A stretch of DNA of 64,000 nucleotides from positions 2,000,001 through 2,064,000 of the forward strand of contig NZ_CP022413.2 of NCBI RefSeq assembly GCF_002222595.2, in the 5' to 3' direction. Positions within the stretch are counted from its first letter, which is position 1, and every line of letters begins with the position of its first letter. The notes beneath the pieces are model-generated. The model did not search any database and was not told where the DNA came from. It was given only the letters and a program-made list of their open reading frames with translations. The translations under genes and the position numbers were made by a program. Shown here one piece after another: positions 19,248 through 28,886 of the stretch. The DNA is from Blautia hansenii DSM 20583. GTDB lineage: Bacteria > Bacillota > Clostridia > Lachnospirales > Lachnospiraceae.

Positions 19248-19706
19248 ATGAAAAATAACAATTCAATGTCATTCAGTTTTAAAATTCCCCAAATGTTTAA
19301 AAATAAAATTTCAATAAATATTGAATGTGAACTTTTAGGCATACATTATACTATATTCAATAATACCTTAGAGCTTATCTCACGTACTATAGCTAATGAG
19401 TCTAAGGAATTCCAAAAAGAATTGAAACCTGTAACTATATGTTTCCAAGAGTATGACTCCTTAGATGAAAATTTTAAAATTGATATTGAAAACTCCACAA
19501 TAATATACAATATGAAAGCTATGAAATTAATGAGGAGTTTTGATTTTATATTTTATATTTTTATCGAAGGTTTAGTTTGCTATTACTGGAAAATCCCTGA
19601 TACTTATGAAGCAAAAATAAAGGCACTCAATATTATAAAGACATTAGCTGAAAGTATGGAAGTAAGTACATTGAAAAAATGGGGATTAATAAGTACGGAA
19701 GAATAA
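19248..19706 (+). CDS. 152-residue unknown protein encoded in tape measure intron 2
   Basis: It has a perfect ribosome site and its own sigma-A-type promoter. The first 100 residues are mixed alpha/beta and rich in asparagine and isoleucine; residues 97-113 form a hydrophobic, aromatic helix (FDFIFYIFIEGLVCYYW) that could bind a membrane or be buried; the end is helical (IIKTLAESMEVSTLKKWG). No LAGLIDADG, HNH, GIY-YIG or VSR signature is visible, so it does not look like a homing enzyme. The function is unknown. Confidence 0.7.
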   Translation: MKNNNSMSFSFKIPQMFKNKISINIECELLGIHYTIFNNTLELISRTIANESKEFQKELKPVTICFQEYDSLDENFKIDIENSTIIYNMKAMKLMRSFDFIFYIFIEGLVCYYWKIPDTYEAKIKALNIIKTLAESMEVSTLKKWGLISTEE

Positions 19707-19800
19707 AAAATAGATAGAAAATATAGTCTCAACTTCTGGGTAATACCTAGAGAAGTTCATAAGAGAACTGCATAGTGTAGCGAGCTATGTGAAGATTTTG

Positions 19801-21551
19801 TTAAAATGCAACAGGATATAAACGATGTTAATGAAGCTATTCAGGACTCTACATCTTCTTTAATTGATTACAAAAACGCAATACAGGAAATTCAGTGGGA
19901 TATCTTTGATAAAATTCAGGATAGAATTTCTGATATTAACAAAGAGTCTGATTTCCTTATTGAGCTGATGTCTAATGATAAATTGTTTGATGATAAAGGG
20001 AAAATCACAGATAAAGGCAAAGCTACTATGGGGCTACATGGTGTTAATTATAACACTTATATGGCTCAAGCTGATGATTATCAAAAAGAAATGGAGAAAA
20101 TCCAGAAAGAGCTTGCTGAAGACCCTCATAATCAAACTCTCATTGACCGTAAGCGTGAATTATTAGATTTACAGAGAGAAGCTATTCAATCTGCTGAAGA
20201 TGAAAAAGAAGCTATTAAAGACTTGGTTGAAGAAGGTATCGAAAAGCAATTAGACAGTTTGCAAGAGTTGATTGATAAATATAATGATACTTTAGATAGC
20301 CAGAAGGATTTATATGACTATCAAAAAGAAATTGCTGAAAAGCAAAAAGAAATTGCTGAAATAGAGAAACAGCTTGCAGCTTATAAAGGAGACAATTCAG
20401 AAGAAGGTGCAGCAAAACGTCAGGAATTAGAAAATGCACTTGCAGAGTCTAAGGATGATTTAGCTGAAACCCAATATGAGAAATCCATATCAGAGCAAAA
20501 GAAACTTCTTGATGAATTGTATACAGAATATGAAACCATACTCAATATGCGCCTTGACAATATTGATATGTTAATTTCTGATGTTATTGCAAATGTCAAT
20601 TCCGAGTCTTCTGGCATCAAAGATACAATTACATCCGAGGCTGATAAAGTAGGATATACAATTACTGATAGTATGAATACAATTTGGGGTTCAAATGGTA
20701 TTTCAGGTGTATTAACCAATTATAGTAACAACTTCTCTTCTACTATGACTGGTGTAATGACAGCAATTAATGATATTAAAAATCTCATTTCCAAAGCAAT
20801 CGAAGCTTCAAATAACAAGTCTCAGTCTAACATTAGTCAATCTCAAAATAATCAGTCACAACAGGGAGTAGAAAAACCATCTCCTCCTCCAACACCTCCA
20901 AAACCAACTTCACCTCAAGGTGATGGTACACCTAATATGGGGGATAAAGTTGTTTTTGTGAGTGGTAATTATTATTACGACTCTTATGGTAAACGTCCTT
21001 TAGGACATCGCTATCAAGGTCAGGAAGTTTATATTACTAAAATAAATCCGAAAGGTTCAAAGCCTTATCATATCAGCAGAGGAAATAAACTTGGTGATGG
21101 AGATTTAGGATGGGTTAATTTAGAACAGATTAAAGGATATAAGACAGGTGTGAAATCTGTTCCTAAAAGCGGATTATACTGGACAAATGAAGATGCTCCT
21201 GAAACTATTGTACGTAAAAAAGACAATGCATTACTAACTAAGCTTAATTTGGGAGACACAGTATTAAAGAATTCTTCTCATAATCACATTTGGGAAATGG
21301 CAACTAATCCTACTGATTTTATTGGTAAATATATGCCTAAGTTTTCTCCTACTATCCCATCTAAGTATGTAACAACAGGTAATAATCCAACTGAAATTCA
21401 AATCAATATAGGAATAGAAAAAGTACAAGATTATAATGATTTTGTTCGTCAACTACAAGCTGATGACAAATTTGAAAAACTTGTACAATCTATGACCATA
21501 GATAGAATTGCAGGAAAAGGAAAGCTAAATAAATATGGAATTAAAATTTAA
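19801..21551 (+). CDS. Tape measure protein, exon 3
   Basis: The exon begins TTAAAATGCAA and supplies the last 583 residues; the ATG at 19806 is internal. It holds a long coiled coil (ELIDKYNDTLDSQKDLYDYQK region), a proline-rich hinge (PPPTPPKPTSP), an SH3-like beta segment (GDKVVFVSGNYYYDSYGK) and the conserved end IDRIAGKGKLNKYGIKI. With exons 1 and 2 the coding sum is 8,805 nt, an exact 2,935 codons, so the mature protein has 2,934 residues. By the usual 0.15 nm per residue this predicts a very long tail, about 440 nm. Confidence 0.92.
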
Positions 21552-21578
21552 GGATGCGTGAAATATCGCATCCTTTTT
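21550..21578 (+). terminator. Terminator after the tape measure gene
   Basis: AAGGATGCG/CGCATCCTT forms a perfect 9-bp stem followed by Ts. Confidence 0.85.
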
Positions 21579-21594
21579 TGAAAGGAAAAAATGG

Positions 21595-21822
21595 ATGAGT
21601 GATTTAATTACAATGCAAGAACAAAATGAGTTGCTGATAGAAACTCTTAAATCTATAAAAAATTTTTCAGGCTTGCCTGATGATGTTAAGATTACTTTGC
21701 GTAATCTACAATCCATAGAAAAAGAATGGAAAGATATTGTAGAGAGATTAAAAGAACGTGAAAAAGAATATGTAAAATTGATAGAGGAAGTTAAAACTCT
21801 TAAATCGGTGTTAGAATTATAA
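21595..21822 (+). CDS. Small coiled-coil phage protein
   Basis: The 75-residue, highly charged helical protein (KEWKDIVERLKEREKEYVKL) lies between tape measure and Dit. GAAAGGAAAAA precedes it. An ATG 4 bases earlier meets a stop after three codons, so the ATG at 21595 is the start. It may be a tail-tip assembly helper; I do not know the family. Confidence 0.55.
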   Translation: MSDLITMQEQNELLIETLKSIKNFSGLPDDVKITLRNLQSIEKEWKDIVERLKEREKEYVKLIEEVKTLKSVLEL

Positions 21823-21826
21823 AATA

Positions 21827-22645
21827 ATGGAGGTGATTGTCACGATTGCGGAAAATTTTGAGTATGCAGGAGAATTTCTAAATGACAAAGGATATATTAT
21901 TTGTAGCCCAGACAATTCAGGAGGATTTGAAACAATAAACTCGGATTCTCAAAGAAGTTTTAATACACAATCAATGTTTAATGGGAAAATGTTCGAACTT
22001 ACTCACAGTGCTTACGAAGATAGAATAGAAATAACTTTTTGTATATGTAAACATTCTTGTCAGTCACCTATTCCAACTCCTATTACTACTACAGAGTCAA
22101 GGGTGTTAAAACGTTGGTTAAATAGACCTGATTTTCATAGATTTAAACTGTTACAACCAAATTGGGCTGATATATATATGGAAGGTAGTTTTAATGTAAA
22201 AGATGTTGAATGTATGGGACAAACATACATGTTAGAACTTACATTTATAAGTAATAGACCTTTTGCACTACATGAACCAATTACATATAATTTTACAACA
22301 TCTAATAACAATACAAGTTTTACGATATATGATATATCAGATGAAGTTGGATATATTTATCCTGATATTGAAATTAAGTGCTTAGAATCAGGAAATTTAG
22401 AAATTTTAAATTCAAATGAAGAAAGAAGAACGATCATTAAGAATTGTTCTAATGGCGAAACAATTACATTTACAAGAGACTTAATAATGAACACATCTAT
22501 CATTTCTCATAAAATCCAAAATGATTTTAACTACCAATTCTTGAGGATATCTAATTCATATTATAATAGAAAAAATAAATTAACATTTTCAATTCCTGTG
22601 CAAGTGTCTTTGAAATATAGTCCCTATATAAAGGCGGTGAGCTAA
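21827..22645 (+). CDS. Distal tail protein (Dit)
   Basis: The protein has about 272 residues with the SPP1 gp19.1/Dit pattern: an N-terminal beta domain with FELTHSAYEDRIEITF and TESRVLKRWLNRP, followed by a galectin-like C-terminal half. Dit forms the hub between tail tube and tip. The start is unclear: the ATG at 21827 overlaps the perfect Shine-Dalgarno GGAGGTGA at 21829-21836, and the next in-frame codons at good spacing are ACG (21842) and ATT (21845). A rare start codon is therefore possible. Its end shares a base with the tail-tip gene. Confidence 0.8.
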   Translation: MEVIVTIAENFEYAGEFLNDKGYIICSPDNSGGFETINSDSQRSFNTQSMFNGKMFELTHSAYEDRIEITFCICKHSCQSPIPTPITTTESRVLKRWLNRPDFHRFKLLQPNWADIYMEGSFNVKDVECMGQTYMLELTFISNRPFALHEPITYNFTTSNNNTSFTIYDISDEVGYIYPDIEIKCLESGNLEILNSNEERRTIIKNCSNGETITFTRDLIMNTSIISHKIQNDFNYQFLRISNSYYNRKNKLTFSIPVQVSLKYSPYIKAVS

Positions 22646-25600
22646 TGAGCGCAACTATTAAATTTGATACCGCAGGTAATCCAGAAATCCCTACTCTCAT
22701 CTTATCAAAACAAAATGGTGATAAAATCAATGTATTGCATAAAAGTTATAATATTCATTTTGAAGATGCAATGAATAGTCCTAGCGAATGTTCTTTTTCG
22801 TATCCTAAATATGTGAATGGGAAAATTAGTGCGTTATGGGGAGAAATAAAAGATTTTCGAGTAATTCATGTTCCTGAGTGGAAAAAGAGATTTAGCATAT
22901 CCGTGAGCGTTAGTGAGAGCAATGAAAACGTTAAGAATATTTCTGGAGTATCTTTATGTGAGTATGAACTATCTCAGGTGAATTTATATGAGACTGAAAT
23001 TAATACCGAGGCTGATATTGCAAGAAAAGACTATGTAAAAACAGTTTTCCATGACAAGAAAAATACAAAAGGTTCTTTGTTACACAGAATTTTACATGAT
23101 AAAGCTCCTCATTATAAAATCTTACATGTAGATAGCAGTCTGGAAAATTTGCAAAGAACTTTTTCTTTTGACGATACGTCAGTTTATGACGCATTGATGG
23201 AGATAGCTGATGAAATTCATTGTTTATTTGTATTTGGGGAAGAAACTGAAGATGGATATTTTAGAACAATTTCTGCCTATGACTTAGAAAGTTATTGTAA
23301 TGATTGCAATAATAGAGGAGAGTTTCACGATATATGTCCTAAATGTGGAAGTTCAAATATTGATGAAGGCTATGGAGATAATACGCCTTTAGTTGTATCA
23401 AGCGAAAATTTAGCTGAAAATATTGAATATTCTATAGATACCGACTCTGTTAAAAACTGTTTCAGATTGGAAGCAGGAGATGACATTATGACCGCAGCAA
23501 TTGTGAACAGTAATCCTTCTGGTTCGTCTTATATTTGGAATATCACTTCTGAAATGAAACATGATATGTCTGAGGGGTTGGTTTCTAAACTCTCTCAGTA
23601 TGAAGAGGAATACACTTCTTATGAAACGAAACATGAATTTTCATTAGATTCGAATATTGTTTCTAACTACAATAACGTAATTAAGAAATATCAAAAATAT
23701 GATGATAAACTATCTATTGTTGACAATCCTATTGTAGGATATCAAAGTTTAATGCAAGCATATTATAACACAATAGATTTTGATGGATATTTGCGTAATA
23801 GTCTTATGCCATCTATAAAAATCACACATTCTACTGCAAAGGAACAGTTAAAATTTTTAACTCCTGAAAACTTATCTCCTATTTCTGTAGAAAATATCAA
23901 ATACATATCTCTTGCCACTGCTAATAGTGCAATCTTAAATTATGCAAAAGTATATATCGACTCTGCAAAATTTAAAATCAAAATTAAAGATAGTTCTATT
24001 TCAGGTGTTGCGTGGAGAGGTAGTTTCACTGTAACAAGCTATTTTGACGAAGAAGATACTGCTGATAGTACAGAAATTGATATCATCTTTAACAATGATT
24101 ACGAGAATTTTTTAAAGCAGAAAATTGATAAGGTATTAGCAAAAGAAGATGAAGATGTTAGTATTATAGGATTGTTTAAAAAAAATGAAGAAGAATTTAC
24201 TTCTGAATTACAGAAATACTGCTTATCTTATCTTCTTATCTTTCAGGATGCGTGTGAAGCATGTCTTAACATTTTAATTGAACAAGGTGTACCAGATAAA
24301 GACTCTTGGAATTCTTCTTCTAATCCTGAAAGTGATTTATATGGAAAATTATATCAACCGTATTTAAAGAAAAAAGAACTTATAGAAAAAGAAATTCAAA
24401 TACGTGAAAATGAACTAAATATAATTACTGGTAAGTATGATACAGACCATAATTTAATATCAGATGGCTTACAATCTGTATTGGGAAAAGAGCGTAATGA
24501 AGTTTTAAAAAGATTAAACTTTCAAAATTATTTAGGTTCTTACTGGAGTGAGTTTTCTACTTTTCGTAGAGAAGATACGTGGAAAAATGAAAATTATATA
24601 TCTGATGGTTTAGATAATGTAGGTATATTTAAAAAAGCAAAAGAATTTCTGGAAGCTGCCAACAAAGAACTTATCAAATCTTCTACACTTCAACACCGTA
24701 TTTCTACTACTCTTAAAAATCTCTTAATTATGTGTCCATTTGCAGATGTAAGAAAATACTTTGCATTAGGGAATTGGCTTAGACTTATTGTAGATGAAAA
24801 AGTTTATAAATTGCGACTTATTTCTTATGAAATCAATTATGATGATTTAGATACTATTCCTGTTGAATTTTCTGACGTACTTACAGGCACTACAATTACA
24901 GACATTGAAAGTATTCTAAGTCAAAGTCAATCTATTTCTACTTCTTACAATTCTGTTAAAAGACAAGCTACTCAGGGAGAAGAAAGTAATCAAACATTAA
25001 AGAATTGGGTAGAAAAAGGTCTGGATACTTCTGTTACAAAGATTGTAAACAATGCAGATAATCAGGATATTGTATTTAACAAAAATGGTCTTTTATTAAG
25101 GAAATATGATGATTTTACAGGGAAATATTCTGATGAGCAAACAAAGCTTATCAATTCTTCTATTGTTATGACAACTGACAATTGGAAGACTTCAAAAGTG
25201 GGGATTGGTAAGTTTACTTATTATGATCCGAAAGATGGTCAAATGAAAGAAGGGTATGGTATTATTGCCAATCAGCTTGTAGGCGGTCTTTTATTATCAG
25301 AAGAAATTGGTATTTACAATAAGACTGGAAGCATGACATTTGATGATAAGAATGGTTTGAAGATTTCAAATAAAACGAATACTGTTACCATCAATCCAAA
25401 TGAAACAAACTTATTTGTAATAAATAAAGGAAATCAAAAAATATTCTATGTAGACGATACAGGAAATTTGAATATTACAGGTACTCTTACTGCTGGTTCT
25501 GGTTCTAAAATTGGTTATTGGGGAATTACCGATACTGCAATTTACAACACAAACGCTACATGGGGAGCTACAAACGGAAAATACTTTGGTGACAATGGGT

Positions 25601-26535
25601 TAAGTATTTCAGATAAATTTAAAGTAGATGCCTTTGGTAATGTTACTGCATCTGGTACTCTTACACTTGCCAATGGAAAATTTAATTTCTCTGATGATAA
25701 CTTAATTGTACAGGCTGACGTATCTACGGAAAATTTAAGAGCGACTGGTGGTAAAATTGCAAACTTTACAATATCTCAGGGATATTTACACAATGGTATC
25801 TCAATTGGTAAAGCAGATAGTTGTGGATTATCCTCTGGTACTTTAAATGGCGGTTCTGACGATAGAATGTTTTGGGCTGGAAATGATACTTTTAGAGTTA
25901 CAAAACAAGGCAAGCTATTCTCAAAAGATGCGCAGATTTCTGGTGGTAAAATTGGTGGATTTAATATAGAAGAAACAGGATTATATTCTGGAAAAGACAA
26001 GCTGTTTGCTGGTATTGACACAGATATTACTTCACCTGTATTTTGGAGTGGAACAACTTATGCTGGTAGAAAAACAGCACCTTTTCAAGTTGCATATAGT
26101 GGAAAAATGAAAGTTCCTGAAGTATTGGTGAACACTTCTATTGGTTCTATCTTCGTTGGAGAGTCGAATGATACGGGCATTAACACAGTCTCTATTTTAC
26201 CAAGCAAAGATAATACAGGAAGTATTGGCTCTCCTACAAAGCGTTGGAATGCTATTTATGGAAATGTAATTGGTCAATCACCTGTTAATCTTTATAGAAA
26301 TAACGATAATTTTGATATTTCAAAAGCTTATACAGAATTAGAAAATATGCAAATATACTCTTCTACTTCTGAAAACGAAAAAATAAATATAAATGCACTA
26401 CCAAAATCTATTCAATCAGGAGATACTTTTAATCTTGCTGATTTACTCTATTGGTCAATTGCAGTTATGAAAGCTGCTCAAAATCGAATTAAAATTTTAG
26501 AAAGCAAATTGGAGGAAAAGGAAAATGGAAAATAA
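22645..26535 (+). CDS. Tail-tip/tail-associated protein (Tal-like) with C-terminal repeat region
   Basis: This 1,296-residue protein follows Dit, as the tail-tip (Tal, Prophage tail endopeptidase-like) gene does in Firmicutes siphophages. Residues 1-215 look like the hub domain. Residues 215-250 hold a zinc-ribbon-like insertion with CNDC and CPKC pairs. The middle is helical. From about 860 the protein becomes a series of beta-rich modules (GKIGYWGI, GKFNFSDDN, GKIGGFNIEETGLYSG) like those in fibre shafts, and it ends in a helix that overlaps the next gene. No clear lysin active site is seen. Confidence 0.7.
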   Translation: MSATIKFDTAGNPEIPTLILSKQNGDKINVLHKSYNIHFEDAMNSPSECSFSYPKYVNGKISALWGEIKDFRVIHVPEWKKRFSISVSVSESNENVKNISGVSLCEYELSQVNLYETEINTEADIARKDYVKTVFHDKKNTKGSLLHRILHDKAPHYKILHVDSSLENLQRTFSFDDTSVYDALMEIADEIHCLFVFGEETEDGYFRTISAYDLESYCNDCNNRGEFHDICPKCGSSNIDEGYGDNTPLVVSSENLAENIEYSIDTDSVKNCFRLEAGDDIMTAAIVNSNPSGSSYIWNITSEMKHDMSEGLVSKLSQYEEEYTSYETKHEFSLDSNIVSNYNNVIKKYQKYDDKLSIVDNPIVGYQSLMQAYYNTIDFDGYLRNSLMPSIKITHSTAKEQLKFLTPENLSPISVENIKYISLATANSAILNYAKVYIDSAKFKIKIKDSSISGVAWRGSFTVTSYFDEEDTADSTEIDIIFNNDYENFLKQKIDKVLAKEDEDVSIIGLFKKNEEEFTSELQKYCLSYLLIFQDACEACLNILIEQGVPDKDSWNSSSNPESDLYGKLYQPYLKKKELIEKEIQIRENELNIITGKYDTDHNLISDGLQSVLGKERNEVLKRLNFQNYLGSYWSEFSTFRREDTWKNENYISDGLDNVGIFKKAKEFLEAANKELIKSSTLQHRISTTLKNLLIMCPFADVRKYFALGNWLRLIVDEKVYKLRLISYEINYDDLDTIPVEFSDVLTGTTITDIESILSQSQSISTSYNSVKRQATQGEESNQTLKNWVEKGLDTSVTKIVNNADNQDIVFNKNGLLLRKYDDFTGKYSDEQTKLINSSIVMTTDNWKTSKVGIGKFTYYDPKDGQMKEGYGIIANQLVGGLLLSEEIGIYNKTGSMTFDDKNGLKISNKTNTVTINPNETNLFVINKGNQKIFYVDDTGNLNITGTLTAGSGSKIGYWGITDTAIYNTNATWGATNGKYFGDNGLSISDKFKVDAFGNVTASGTLTLANGKFNFSDDNLIVQADVSTENLRATGGKIANFTISQGYLHNGISIGKADSCGLSSGTLNGGSDDRMFWAGNDTFRVTKQGKLFSKDAQISGGKIGGFNIEETGLYSGKDKLFAGIDTDITSPVFWSGTTYAGRKTAPFQVAYSGKMKVPEVLVNTSIGSIFVGESNDTGINTVSILPSKDNTGSIGSPTKRWNAIYGNVIGQSPVNLYRNNDNFDISKAYTELENMQIYSSTSENEKININALPKSIQSGDTFNLADLLYWSIAVMKAAQNRIKILESKLEEKENGK

Positions 26536-26770
26536 ACCTATGTCTGTAATACTGAATGAAGTAAAAGGCAATATTGTAAATATTATCAATCAATCTGGAT
26601 TACCTATTTACATTACAGAAATGATTTTAAAAGATATTGTCAATGATGTTTCAGAAGTAAGTCGTCAGGTACGTGAAAAGGAATATCAGGATTATATTCA
26701 AGCAGAGCAGACAAAAATGGAAGAAACAAAAACTCAGAAAACAGTTGATATGGAAAAGGCTGATGAATAA
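26525..26770 (+). CDS. Small phage protein downstream of the tail-tip gene
   Basis: The 81-residue protein starts 11 bases inside the tail-tip gene. It has a hydrophobic N-terminal half (NIINQSGLPIYITEMILKD) and a charged helical tail. Proteins of this shape often follow Tal genes in Clostridia phages; the role is unknown. A terminator stem overlaps its stop codon. Confidence 0.5.
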   Translation: MENKPMSVILNEVKGNIVNIINQSGLPIYITEMILKDIVNDVSEVSRQVREKEYQDYIQAEQTKMEETKTQKTVDMEKADE

Positions 26771-26782
26771 TCAGTCTTTTCT
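26754..26782 (+). terminator. Terminator overlapping the stop of the 81-residue gene
   Basis: AAAAGGCTGAT pairs with ATCAGTCTTTT (one G.T pair, 5-nt loop). The T run is part of the 3' arm. Confidence 0.65.
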
Positions 26783-26811
26783 TATGCTCAAAAATAAAGG
26801 AGGAATTTATT

Positions 26812-27885
26812 ATGGCTACATATAATGTACATGCAGGACACTGCCCTCAAGGAAAAGGAGCTTCAGGTGCTTGTGGATACTTAAAGGAGTCTGTGGAAGA
26901 TAGACTGGTGAAAGATGCTCTTATTGCAAAGTTGAGAGCTGCCGGACACACAGTATATGACTGTACCGATGACAGTAATTGCACTGCTTCTCAAAATTTA
27001 AAGAATATCGTAACTAAGTGTAATACGCATTCTGTTGACTTGGATATTTCTATCCATCTTAATGCTGGTGGCGGTACAGGTGTTGAGACTCTAATTTATA
27101 ACGAAAAAACGAAAGCCATTGCAACAAAAATTTCTCAGGAAATTTCAAGTGCTCTTGGAATTATAAACAGAGGTGTAAAAACAAGAACAGGATTATATGT
27201 ATTAAGACATACAAATGCTCCTGCTCTCTTAGTGGAATGTTGTTTTGTAGATAGTCAGAACGATTACAATAAATGGAATGTAGAAAAATGTGCAGAAGCT
27301 ATCTATAGAGGTATCACAGGGCAATCTTCTACTGATGTTAAAGAAGAAGGATGGCAAAAGAATGATACAGGCTGGTGGTATCAACATTCAGATGGTTCTT
27401 ATACAACAAATGGTTGGGAGAAAATTAATGGTAATTGGTACTACTTTGATGGTAACGGATATATGTACGAAGAAGGTTGGCATCAGATAGGTGGTGTTTG
27501 GTATCACATTGATAAATGGGGGGCTATGCACACTAAATGGCAGTACATAGATAATGGATGGTATTACATGGATGAGTCAGGAGCCATGTTATCAGGTTGG
27601 CAACTCATTGACTCAAATTGGTATTACTTAAATGAAAACCATGATGGGGATTTTGGAAAAATGCTCACGGGCTGGCAGTCCATCAATGGTAATTGGTTTT
27701 ATCTTAAATCAGATGGAAGTATGGCAAATCACGAATGGTATAAAGATGAAAACGAAAATTGGTTCTGGCTCAAAGATGGTGGCTATATGGCACATGATGA
27801 AATCGTTTGGATTGGTGATAGAGCCTTTGCTTTCTTATCGGATGGTCACATGGGTAGAACCGATGAAAATGGAGCACTCTACTAA
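26812..27885 (+). CDS. Endolysin: N-acetylmuramoyl-L-alanine amidase with cell-wall-binding repeats
   Basis: Residues 1-175 are an Amidase_3 domain that cuts the amide between muramic acid and peptide. Zinc ligands H10, E29 and H82 and the catalytic E142 (LLVECCF) are in place. Residues 180-350 hold about seven repeats of the choline/cell-wall-binding type (GWWYQHSDGSY, GNWYYFDGNGYM, GWYYMDESGAM). No signal peptide is present, so it needs the holin. It is unusual that the lysin lies here, before the fibre genes, and 3 kb upstream of the holin. Confidence 0.93.
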   Translation: MATYNVHAGHCPQGKGASGACGYLKESVEDRLVKDALIAKLRAAGHTVYDCTDDSNCTASQNLKNIVTKCNTHSVDLDISIHLNAGGGTGVETLIYNEKTKAIATKISQEISSALGIINRGVKTRTGLYVLRHTNAPALLVECCFVDSQNDYNKWNVEKCAEAIYRGITGQSSTDVKEEGWQKNDTGWWYQHSDGSYTTNGWEKINGNWYYFDGNGYMYEEGWHQIGGVWYHIDKWGAMHTKWQYIDNGWYYMDESGAMLSGWQLIDSNWYYLNENHDGDFGKMLTGWQSINGNWFYLKSDGSMANHEWYKDENENWFWLKDGGYMAHDEIVWIGDRAFAFLSDGHMGRTDENGALY

Positions 27886-27902
27886 GTTATATATTATTTT
27901 AC

Positions 27903-27930
27903 GAATGGGTTAGTTTTCACTAATCCATTC
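27903..27930 (+). terminator. Hairpin after the endolysin gene
   Basis: GAATGGGTTAG pairs with CTAATCCATTC (one G.T pair). It is followed by CTTATAGGAGG rather than a T run, so it may be a weak terminator or a structure next to the following ribosome site. Confidence 0.5.
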
Positions 27931-27946
27931 CTTATAGGAGGAAAAT

Positions 27947-28861
27947 ATGTCAAATTTACTTAATTCACCGCAAATGTTAATTAGGTTGCATCATGATATA
28001 TTGACATCTGTAAATGCCATTCAAGGTGATACTGGCAGACTATGGAATTTTGTAATTGACGATTATGAAATTCCTACTGATGCAGAAATTAGATTATACC
28101 TTGAAAAACCCAGTGGAAAAAGAATTTATAATCCCGGTATTTTGCAGAATTCTATTATATCTTTCCAACCTACGGAACAGACCTTAGCAGAAATTGGTCA
28201 ATCTATTGGTCAAATTCAAATTACGCAAAATAAACAGACTATCACTTCTTATCCTTTCTTTTTAAACGTGTCAAAAAATTATGTATTAAATGCGGATATT
28301 CAATCTACAGATGAGTTTCTTGTGCTAGATAATCTGATTGATGAAGCGCAAAAAACGATTGCTAATATGAAAGCTTTAATGCAGAAATTCACAACACAAG
28401 AAAATGCAAGGATTGAAGCAGAAAAGAGAAGAGTTAGTGCTGAAAGTGCTCGTGTCACCGCTGAGAACAAAAGACAGACAGATACCAACTCTGCTATCTC
28501 AAAAGCAAATACAGCTACCACAAATGCAAATAATGCTGCCAATAATGCAAATAGCAAAGCAACCTTAGCTAATGATGCCGCTACAAATGCAAACAATAAA
28601 GCTACTTTAGCAGACAGGGCTAAAGAGCTGGCAAATCAGGCGACTACAAAAGCAAATCAGGCAGCTTCTACTGCTGAAAATGCAGCTACGAAAGCAAATA
28701 ATGCTATTGCTGGAATACCAGTGGAAATAAAAAAACTAATCAATGATACTTCTGCTTCCTCCACTGCTACATATTCCAGTACAAAAATAAATGCTTTGTT
28801 TTCATCAGCTAATGTAAAAGAAATAACAAATAGTCAGATTGACTCTTTGTCCAACTTATAA
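27947..28861 (+). CDS. Baseplate protein with BppU-like N-terminal domain and coiled-coil shaft
   Basis: The 304-residue protein begins with a BppU/DUF2479-type domain (residues 1-120: INPGILQ-like and LNVSKNYVL strands), which attaches receptor-binding proteins to the baseplate. Residues 140-265 are an alanine/asparagine-rich coiled coil with repeated TTNANNAANNAN-like units. It ends in ITNSQIDSLSNL, nearly the same end as the fibre at 42817, where it is ITNSQIDSLASL. GGAGGAAAAT precedes the ATG. Confidence 0.7.
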   Translation: MSNLLNSPQMLIRLHHDILTSVNAIQGDTGRLWNFVIDDYEIPTDAEIRLYLEKPSGKRIYNPGILQNSIISFQPTEQTLAEIGQSIGQIQITQNKQTITSYPFFLNVSKNYVLNADIQSTDEFLVLDNLIDEAQKTIANMKALMQKFTTQENARIEAEKRRVSAESARVTAENKRQTDTNSAISKANTATTNANNAANNANSKATLANDAATNANNKATLADRAKELANQATTKANQAASTAENAATKANNAIAGIPVEIKKLINDTSASSTATYSSTKINALFSSANVKEITNSQIDSLSNL

Positions 28862-28886
28862 CTGAAAGTAAGGAGTGATATAGAAA

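Larger units (their letters stand above)
18863..19800 (+). ncRNA. Group I intron 2 of the tape measure gene, with an inserted ORF
   Basis: The exon ends in CGTGGT, which pairs with GCCACG at 18873-18878 as P1 with the U.G pair at the splice site. The intron ends in G at 19800 and splicing gives DAWFKMQQ in one frame. R (GTTCAACGACTA) is at 19079-19090, and the matching S (ATATAGTCTC) is at 19720-19730, so the 152-residue ORF is inserted between R and S, in the P8 loop. P10 is weak (2 bp). Partial inverted repeats (ACTATCTATTT and AAATAGATAG) flank the insert and would close P8. Confidence 0.87.

Noticed and set aside
28300..28596. 98-residue minus-strand ORF in the BppU-like gene
   Set aside because: It is the mirror of an alanine-rich coiled coil; no ribosome site and no independent coding signal.
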